From Stephanodiscus triporus (taxonomy: Eukaryota > Bacillariophyta > Thalassiosirophyceae > Thalassiosirales > Thalassiosiraceae): DNA of 15,029 nt. Below, piece by piece: positions 8,190 to 15,029 of this stretch (positions are counted from its first letter, which is position 1; every line of letters starts with the position of its first letter). Both the position numbers and the translations under genes were made by a program. Where the stretch lies: positions 1-15,029 of the forward strand of contig JALLAZ010000463.1 in the NCBI GenBank assembly GCA_036939755.1, given 5' to 3'. Below the pieces are notes generated by a model. It was not told where the DNA came from, searched no databases, and was given only the letters and a program-made list of their open reading frames with translations.

Positions 8190-11132
8190 CTAAATATTCA
8201 AAGAGTCAATTATGGAATGGGGCAACGTGAGGACATCGCCATTAGATAGGTCTTCGTCCAATGAGACCATCACACCATTCCGATATATCTCCAGAGTACC
8301 ACATGCAATATCTTCAATCATTCGTCCATTTATGTTGGCGCCAAACTTCTTGAGGACATCGGCAACATTAGGAGCAGAGGGATCGATGCTAACAATTTTA
8401 CCGTCTAGTGCACTTTTGGTGGAAGAAATGAAGAAAAACAGGTTGTTCTGCACAATCGATTCTCGTGATGAAGTAAGAGCATCTATGTAGGATGCAATTC
8501 TACCCTTTTGTGTGTCCCTGGAAGGTCTCTTAACCACTTTGGAAGTATCAACTTCTTCAACTTCTTTTTCCACTGGTTGCATTTCAGAGCGAAGCGCAAG
8601 CTTTGTGGTATTCAAATGGAAGAGAGGTTCGCCAGGGAGCATAATTGCCGTCTTGTTTCGAAGTTTGTAATCCCAATGAGCGGCCACCCCGAATTCCGCG
8701 ATACGATGCATTTCCTCGCTGCGAATCTACACATTTGTTATCAGTACAATTAAAGTTGAGGTTGCGTTAACGTGTGAGAGGGCTTGCACATTGAGGCATA
8801 ATCTTACCTGCACCTCAAATGGCCATTCCTCTCCAGCTATCATGAGACGAGCAGTGTAATGCAAAGATTGATATCTACGTGCGTGCATGAGAGTACCAAA
8901 ACAATCAGTGCTAGGCAAAGGGCAAGTGTCGAATGTAAAAAATAATGACTTTCTCTCACCCGTTTGGTTTAGGATGCTTTATATAGTCCTTGGCCTCATT
9001 GCGTGTCGAAGCTGGCCAGACATCACTGATGAGCTGCATTGCATAGTAACAAAGCATTTTTTCTCGTGTTCTTAATGACTCATCATCCTCCAAAGGTGAT
9101 AGTCTTAGTGCACGCAACACAACTCTTAAAGCAATCATGTCAGGAATCCACTTCAGTGATGGAGCTTGCTCGGATGGATCACTCGAGGCTTTGTTTTTTG
9201 CATCTGCCGCTTCTTTTCTAAATCTAATCATTTTCTTCCACAGTGAGTAGCTGTAAATAGTGCACACGGACTGGATGAGATTAACATAGCCAGTAAATTG
9301 CAGAAACGAAAATGACTCTTACGGCTCTTTCACACGAGAAGTGACTGCTACATCCTCTATTTGACCAACGAAGACCGAATCGCTCTTCAAAAGCTGTTCA
9401 ATTCTCGAGGATAAAACCTTAACGATGGATTTCATCTCATCTATATCTCTACTATACAAAGAAGACGCCATGGAAAATTGCCTGGAATGAATTGTGGCAA
9501 TAATGTATCAAAACTTGTTCAGAAAATCGAGCATTTGTGAGAAGCAACGAGCAGCAACACCCCCCCCCCCTACCTTGGGTAGAGTATACGAAAAGCCGTG
9601 TTTTCGAGCTCTATTTTCAATCTCTGCATTCCTAACCTTTGTGCTAATGGTGCATAGACTCTAAATGCATCCCTTGTAATGCCAATGCTGGTTTTGCTCA
9701 GTACCATAGATCCAGAAGACGTTTTGACTCCATGCTTACTCACACTATTCTGAGTGTATTTTTCATCAATTCCCTTGAGCCGGTATAAGCATGCCACACT
9801 TCGTATGACTAGCGCCCTCCAATCCTCAGATAAGCTAACGAGAAAACTGCGCAAAATTTCAGAATTGTCATTCAGTTGATTTGTGACGCCTGTGAGACTG
9901 CCACCAGAGTTCACGGTTGTTGCCATTATTTCTGCACGTTTCAGACGAGCGGCGCCAGCAGCAATCTTCACTGACTCCTCACCGTAGTGATCGATTGCAG
10001 ACTTTCTTCTTGTTGCGATACGAGCTAGTTCGATGGTTGGTTCCACCATTTCCAGTTCTCCCATTCTCGTCGCATCCCCACCTCTGCCTACCAGGGCTTC
10101 CATACCTGGAGGCAACCAAAGCTGTTTCTTCTTATCAAAATCATTCTGAAATCTCACATCTAGTGATGCCTCCATGGATTTTCGAGCATAGTCATACACC
10201 CCCGCCTTTCTTGCGCGTACGCAATCGCAGTAATGAAAAGAAGCGGCTATGAGAATATCCCTCGTCACGATCGATAGGGGCTTCGGACGCCCTCGCCCTG
10301 CACCATTCTCCCACCCATCATTTACACTACCGATGTCATCATCGTCCCAAGTTTCACTGCTCAGCATCTCGTTGTTCAACATGCCCTCCTCCTCCAAAGT
10401 CAGCATCAAGTATAAGAAATCAGCGCAGCCTTCCATAAGATTGGAACTACCATGCGATGCCACACGTATTGCGTCCATAACTTCGTTAATTTCTCCGTCC
10501 GTGAAACATGGAATCACCTCAGGAAAACTGGGGGTAAAAGTTGAGGTGTCCGTTGTTGGATGTTTGTGAAAGATGCCATTCAATGCAAGTCGAAGGCGCT
10601 GCATTTTAGGCACTAGATCATCACTTATTGGTTCAATGAGGGAGATCGAATGTGATTCGTCACCAGTAGAAGATGAGGCAGAAAAATCTTCACCTTCGTA
10701 CCGTGTCAGCCACGGTGGCATCTCCGACGCATCTCCGTCAAAACTTTTGGCCACGCAGCGACTTCTCCTTCGTGGGGACATCCTGTCTCCGGCTGGTTTG
10801 ACGGGCAAGGATCGCCCGCCATTCCTTCTCCTTCTCTTCCGCGCCTTTTTCGCGTCGATTCCGATGGGTTTGCTATTCGCTTGCGAGGATTGCTCCCGTA
10901 TGACATCTTCTGCATCGAAATCGTAGGATTCCACCGGATTACATCGGGCGGTTTGACCGCTAGACTTGGCTGTTATTTTTATGAAAGAATTGGCCGGAAT
11001 ATACATTTGATGACGTTGTGAATGAATACTATTTCCGCGTAGATTGTATGCATGCGATCCAATGAGGCACGCCAAAACCACGACGCAGCGCTTTATCCTC
11101 GCAGGCCTTGTCCTCGGCGGGCGATGCAGCAT
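8190..11132 (-). CDS. RSH: Plastid-type RelA/SpoT homologue (RSH), synthetase with degenerate hydrolase half
   Basis: Coding exons are 11132-9574, 9481-9323, 9250-8960, 8874-8808 and 8726-8190; introns are GT-AG and the product is 870 aa. The (p)ppGpp synthetase domain (about 565-710) is well kept: PYSLWKKM, the metal-binding Asp610 in IPDMIAL, KDYI at 660-663, NGYQSLH at 669-675 (the Tyr that stacks on guanine) and EVQIRS with Glu690, then EFGVAAHWDYK. Ahead of it stands YAPLAQRLG (493-501), the conserved linker. The hydrolase-like region before that lacks the HD pair and reads DWRALVIRSVACLYRLKG where active enzymes have an LADRLHN-type motif, so hydrolysis is unlikely. A TGS-like domain occupies about 788-862. 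At this start, residues 1-28 form a signal peptide (basic n-region, hydrophobic core 16-25, SHA|Y cleavage) followed by a Ser/Arg/Lys-rich stretch, fitting plastid import in diatoms. In-frame ATGs at 11165 and 11162 are alternatives. Confidence 0.9.
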
Positions 11133-11376
11133 TTTTTCGGAGAAATGTTCGACTGTATGCATCATTAGAAAACGTGGAGGCGGAGGAGCATATTCATCAG
11201 TGGATTGCAGGTGTAGCTCATTCGTTCTGTTCTTCGACACCAGCGACGTCCGGTCAATAAAACGACGGGTTAAACGACGCCTGTAACAAGAATGGGTTTC
11301 AATTGACCATGCTGGCGTCACCATGGTCATGGAGACAAAGGTTCGCACCTGATGGCGGAGGGGAACGTATTCCCAT
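11133..11376 (-). promoter_or_regulatory. RSH leader with probable 5'UTR intron and upstream ORF
   Basis: On the minus strand CAG|GTGCGA (donor G at 11348) and TTGTTACAG (acceptor ending at 11281) bound a 68-base stretch that looks like an intron. An ATG at 11376 begins a 12-codon reading frame that crosses this junction and ends at TAA in the next exon, out of frame with RSH. The open frame upstream of the RSH ATGs continues to 11348 but begins there with GTG, at the donor itself, so the longer form is unlikely to be translated from that point. The upstream ORF could limit RSH translation. This is inferred from sequence only. Confidence 0.45.
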
Positions 11377-11386
11377 AAAAGAGATA

Positions 11387-11394
11387 TGACGTCA
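11387..11394. promoter_or_regulatory. CRE-like palindrome TGACGTCA
   Basis: A perfect 8-base CRE/bZIP consensus site lies about 255 bases upstream of the chosen RSH start and 11 bases upstream of the RSH upstream-ORF ATG. In diatoms TGACGT-type elements bound by bZIP factors control CO2/cAMP-responsive genes (established for carbonic anhydrase promoters). A role here is inferred. Confidence 0.45.
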
Positions 11395-11720
11395 GACGCT
11401 TAAGGTGTTGCCTTGATTATTGTGTGCCTGAGAACTTGAAGCCAAGGTGCCAAATAAGGGGTACGTAATTGTATGATACACAACATTCCATTAATATATT
11501 TTATACTTGATGAAGAAAATTTAAGATACAAAAAGTTCTTTATTTTTAGTTTTCGAGTAAGAACCATTTATCAATTTATGTAGCCTTTGTTTTTGTTCTC
11601 ACCCACCAAGTCCCTACACAGAACATCATGATGTTCTCTACTCACGTTAGTGTTGTTGTCATTTGTCATGAGAGCACTTGCCCTTTTAATCAGGGAGGAA
11701 CAACCCTCTTGCTGTTCTGG
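11395..11720. promoter_or_regulatory. Divergent promoter region (RSH - / RING +)
   Basis: Gene-free AT-rich DNA between two divergent genes, presumably holding both promoters. AT-rich TATA-like stretches occur around 11491-11510. Nearer the RING gene is a perfect 18-base palindrome, listed separately. No ORF of note was seen. Confidence 0.45.
11620..11637. repeat. 18-base perfect palindrome upstream of the RING gene
   Basis: AGAACATCATGATGTTCT is its own reverse complement over all 18 bases. It sits about 84 bases before the proposed RING-gene ATG. The symmetry and position fit a homodimeric transcription-factor site; the protein is unknown. Confidence 0.6.
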
Positions 11721-13017
11721 ATGAATCGGTATGTTTTAAGTGCGCGGTACTTTGTTGGCGGTCGATTCTCCACTTGCCGATAGGGGGAAGGTTTTAGTGA
11801 TCGCATTAGGTTCTGTTCTCACATTGATCGTGCCGTATTTTTACATGCAGACCATACGCATGCCGCATGTACGAACGATGAACATGCAAGTGGGTGTAGA
11901 TGTAGATAGCTCGCGCCATGAGGTCGTTTCCACGCCTCATGAGGTCGATTCAGCAACTGCCTATCTTCTAACGAAGGCAGCGTCGGCCTTTTGGAGAACT
12001 TTCAAGTATTTTGCTCGGGACGGAATTTTACTGATGGCGAGGTTGAATGCCCGAGTGCTCGCTGACATTAATGATTTATCATTGTCGATGGTGACGCCTC
12101 ATCTTCTTTCAGCCGTGAAAGCATTGCGGTTGATCGCCGGAGATATGGGAGGCGACTATTCTCGTGATCCACGTTCCCAAGACAATGGAGCTGGTGATGA
12201 CGCCCGTGACGACGATCCTCTACCGATCACTTCTGAATCATCGGTTGCGTCGTCTTGCGAGCAAAACAATGATGGACTCATGTTTCAAATGGACGACTTC
12301 AACGCAAATGCAGAGATTCAGCGCCTGGATTACATAATCACCCAGGTGGATGTCTCTCGAATGGCACGAGTTGCTTCCCGTAATTTGCATGCCGAGAGCG
12401 TTCATCATCCACCTAGCACGTATCCCGCTGATAGTTCGCTGATATTATCGAGTCACGATGAAGAAGAACAAGACATTGACGACTTCTTGCAACGGAACGC
12501 TCCCATAATTGAAGTTTACTTTGAGAGCGCAGTAAATAATATTGATCCCGAGCGCCAGAGACATGGAACAGATAATGATCCTTGCCAATTTTCATGGTTG
12601 ATGGTTCCAAGCGATATCAAGGAGGACGTGATGACAAGAATGTCTAGCTCCAATCTAACTGGAGATGTTCCTGACTCCATATCAATATGCAAGTCTAATG
12701 ACTTTGTGAACCTGGAATGCCATGATCCCAATACTTTCGATCATTGTGGCATTTGTCAAAAACCATTTCAAGATAGAGATAGCGTACATGTTTTATCATG
12801 TCAGCACCTACTTCACCGAGGTTGCTTTGATACGTGGCAAGCAGGAGGGATCTCAAGAAACGAGTCCTCAGAGTGCCCCACATGCGACGAAGCTCGAGTG
12901 AAGACACTGTCAAAACAGAAAGATTCTGGCGTCGACTACCACGCCGAGGTGTCATCATGGAGGTTCAAGCGATTGAACAATCTCTTATCGGGTTGTAGCA
13001 GTCAAAGCAAATTTTGA
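11721..13017 (+). CDS. RING-H2 finger protein with N-terminal membrane anchor (putative E3 ubiquitin ligase)
   Basis: Proposed exons are 11721-11728 (ATGAATCG) and 11784-13017, joined across a 55-base GTATGT...GATAG intron, giving 413 aa. The continuous frame of exon 2 has a stop just before 11740 and no ATG until 11845, which lies inside the hydrophobic segment; the mini-exon supplies a proper start, MNRGK, and leaves the membrane span (about 6-24) intact at the N-terminus. The C-terminal RING-H2 has ligands C324, C327, C342, H344, H347, C350, C367 and C370 (C3H2C3 order). Such proteins recruit a ubiquitin-conjugating enzyme to modify membrane-associated targets. The middle, rich in Asp, Ser and His, has no recognised domain. 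RING identity is strong; the 5' exon is a prediction. Substrate and membrane are unknown. Confidence 0.8.
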
Positions 13018-14035
13018 AGTGCCTTTTTATCTTATTGTTTTTGTTTTTCATTTCCATGTTATTGGATTGGGCACTGGATCAATGTTGATGTTTTTGCTAG
13101 GATTAAATGTAGTATTATCTCCCAGAGAGATGGTCCGTTTTTGTATTTGTGCTAATGTACACCAGCAACTCTTCCCCTATTTTGACTCGTTTGAAGTTAA
13201 GAATTGTGACAATTAAGCCCCCAGAATCAATGTTACGTACACAAAACTGAGAGTCTCAGCTTTTGAACGATAATGATCTATGGGTTCATCAGGAAGTCAC
13301 GTATGTATCCATGAGCACTTCTAGATACTGATTGTGACTCTTGGCTACAACTGCAACAATAGGTCTCTTTACTCCCTCCCCCCTCCCCTACAATTGCTTC
13401 CGCAAACGATATCCCGCAAACAACCATGATGCAAGATGGATAAAGGCTACTCCTATCATGGAAGTTTGCTGACTTAGACGTGCTATTTGGAATGCTTATA
13501 TATCATTCCCCTGTTGTAGGAAGTTCTCTCTCCAATGGTCACAACAGGGTGCTGAATATCAGCTAGACTATCAAATGCTGGTTTTGTGTTTTCCGTTTTA
13601 TCATAGACGATGGACCAGGGCAAACAAATACAGTGTGGGCCAATCCCCCCCCCTCTCACGCCCATGCTGTGGTGAATTGAAACGGCAATTGTAAAGGATT
13701 TGGTGCATCATAATGGATATCTTGCCAATGACCCATGCGTCATTGATATGTCCCAATAATTTTGGCCGAAGCAGCTGGAAACGCCCCATCGAAGCAACTG
13801 GAGTTCAGTTGTGATTAGGAGGAATAATTCCGTTACTTTGAAGACTGGCATTGTTAGGTTATGCAATACACCTAAGATCGGGCAGCCGCCTCCAATTCAG
13901 GTTTGTCTCCAGTCTCCATTCCCTCACCAAGTCCAATATCGAAAGCTAAGACTTCCCAAATCGTTCCAGAAAACTCCTAATCCTGTCTCTTGTATGCACC
14001 GTTGTCGTAAAATACCGTCAACCAGAGGATTGAAT
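13018..14035. other. Convergent 3' intergenic region (RING / B12D), no gene seen
   Basis: About 1 kb without a convincing gene. Open frames present (13019-13216 +, 13483-13665 -, 13601-13789 -, 13811-14152 +) are short, mostly lack a sensible start and resemble nothing recognised. The region holds a 13-base inverted repeat at 13247-13259 (CTGAGAGTCTCAG), a pyrimidine-rich tract near 13372-13391 and a C9 run at 13645-13653. It should include two 3'UTRs but is longer than the other convergent spacers here, so an unannotated non-coding or very short gene cannot be excluded. Confidence 0.4.
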
Positions 14036-14604
14036 TTAGTGCTCCCAGGTACGAAGCAGCTGCTGACGGCGTCCGGTCGTAATCCTCACATCGGGGTTGC
14101 GAATCGCGCAGTAGGCGATGAACGAAGAAGCGAAGCAGCAGGCGAAGCCTAGCGTGAAAATGACGGGGTAGGCGCCGGGGTCGGAAAGCCAAATGCTGCT
14201 GCGAAGTTGACTCATGTTCGTGGGCATGCCCGTGTAGAGGTGGGCGCGTGATTCGGAGGCCATAGTGCGGGTGACCACGGCCGATCGGGCCCTATGGGGG
14301 GACAATAATTAATGTTATTCAAAACGAATAAGGCCGAGGAAGAATCGGGGCTGCGCAAGAAGAAGTGGCTGTCCGAATCATAAACAGCGGAATTTTGTCG
14401 ACCAAAAAATCCTTAGTCATTGACCATCGACACAAGTAAGCCGCATCTCCAGGATCATGTCTTTGAGCTCCGCCAACCATCCTTGCGAATCTCTAGAAAT
14501 CTCTTTCTCACTTTGTCGCCATCGCGCTCTCAATCTAGCGTTACTTTCGACGTGTCTGCTTACCTTGGAAGGACATTCATTGCGGTGCGGGTAAGAGCAT
14601 TCAT
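14036..14604 (-). CDS. B12D / NDUFA4 (MLRQ)-like small mitochondrial membrane protein, two exons
   Basis: Proposed exons are 14604-14564 and 14291-14036, joined across a 272-base intron (GTAAGC...CCATAG), giving 98 aa. The core WLSDPGAYPVIF, one membrane span (about residues 52-73), NPDVRI and a short basic tail ending RTW match the small B12D/NDUFA4 family, whose members sit in the mitochondrial inner membrane and are linked to respiratory complexes I and IV. The second exon alone opens with ARSAVVTRT and no nearby ATG before MASESR; the upstream exon adds MNALTRTAMNVLPR in the correct phase, together a typical Arg/Ser/Ala-rich, acid-free mitochondrial presequence. If the first exon is wrong, translation would start at 14263 (75 aa). 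The family call is moderate because these proteins are short and divergent. Confidence 0.7.
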
Positions 14605-15029
14605 GGTGACGAAGTGGAGAGAATGTGGGCGAAGGAGGTGGAAGAGTCCAAGAGAAGGTGAATGGATGGCGTGGTGTGTTGTGTTTGGTGGCGACGAACG
14701 AATCGATTCCAACGGCGTTGGGAAAGTTCCGCGAGAGGGGGAGGAAGAACGGAGTGGCCTCGTATCTACTTAGATAAGACCATACTAATACTTACTCTAT
14801 TATGTACGTGTACGTCCTTCTTAGTATTGTAGTTACACTACGAGTCCGTCCGGTAAGACAGTTGTTCCACGAGGAGGAGAGTAGGGACTTGGCCACATAA
14901 AATGGTTACGAGTTTACTTGGTCTTTTGGGTCGCACTAGCTTACGCCTAGCTAAATCGGGCCCGAAAAACCAAGTACAAGTGGAAAACCGCTTTTCAGAC
15001 TAAGGTGTGCTTCTCAGACTAAGGACTTC
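14605..15029. other. 5' flank of the B12D-like gene and unassigned DNA
   Basis: No gene is recognised. An open frame on the plus strand at 14420-14773 begins with TTG, overlaps the predicted first exon and promoter of the B12D-like gene and has no familiar features. From about 14770 the sequence changes character (mixed, less purine-biased) and could be the edge of a repetitive element, but no coding domain or terminal structure is visible before the window ends. Confidence 0.35.
14995..15024. repeat. Short direct repeat at the window end
   Basis: TCAGACTAAGG occurs at 14995-15005 and again at 15014-15024, a 19-base spacing, each copy after a pyrimidine-rich stretch. Only two copies are visible before the window ends, so the array may continue. 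Confidence 0.6.

Noticed and set aside
11133..11348. N-terminal extension of RSH to 11348
   Set aside because: The extension starts with GTG exactly at a likely splice donor, and its two internal ATGs fall in the candidate intron. The signal peptide is well placed only with the start at 11132.
11740..11783. GTG start at 11740 for the RING protein
   Set aside because: Non-ATG starts are not expected for an ordinary nuclear gene, and a GTATGT donor plus GATAG acceptor offer a normal ATG start just upstream.
13811..14152. 113-aa plus-strand open frame
   Set aside because: It partly overlaps the B12D-like coding exon in antisense, and the translation shows no domain or conserved pattern.
14420..14773. 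117-aa plus-strand open frame
   Set aside because: It begins with TTG, has no recognisable features and overlaps the predicted first exon of the minus-strand B12D-like gene.

Overview
This is eukaryotic nuclear DNA, most likely from a diatom or a closely related stramenopile alga. Five of the six genes have, or appear to have, short GT-AG introns (about 55-272 bases). The proteins are eukaryotic endomembrane, plastid and mitochondrial types. The RelA/SpoT homologue starts with a signal peptide whose predicted cleavage point (SHA|Y, aromatic at +1) resembles diatom plastid presequences. No bacterial operon structure, tRNA, rRNA or CRISPR array was seen. The diatom assignment is an inference.

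Layout, left to right, with strand strictly alternating: (1) 100-4116 +, class III phosphatidylinositol 3-kinase VPS34, six exons, 1181 aa; (2) 6837-4391 -, membrane-anchored calcineurin-like metallophosphoesterase, two exons, 786 aa; (3) 7076-7759 +, ESCRT-I subunit VPS28, one exon, 227 aa; (4) 11132-8190 -, plastid-type RelA/SpoT homologue (RSH), five coding exons, 870 aa, with a degenerate hydrolase half and an intact synthetase half; (5) 11721-13017 +, RING-H2 protein with an N-terminal membrane anchor, 413 aa, whose ATG lies in a predicted 8-base exon; (6) 14604-14036 -, B12D/NDUFA4 (MLRQ)-like small mitochondrial membrane protein, 98 aa, whose presequence depends on a predicted 41-base first exon. 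In all multi-exon models the exons join in frame with GT-AG boundaries and the total is divisible by three.

Genes 1/2, 3/4 and 5/6 converge. Genes 2/3 and 4/5 diverge. The 238 bases between the start codons of genes 2 and 3 must hold both promoters. The interval between genes 4 and 5 holds a perfect TGACGTCA, a probable 5'UTR intron with a short upstream ORF before RSH, and an 18-base perfect palindrome before the RING gene.

VPS34 makes PI3P on endosomes and autophagosomes and VPS28 is part of ESCRT-I, so both serve the endosome-vacuole route. The phosphoesterase may work in the same lumenal system. RSH would make (p)ppGpp in the plastid. Nothing suggests these genes form a single pathway. 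The last few hundred bases carry no recognisable gene and end in a short direct repeat that could be the edge of a repetitive element.
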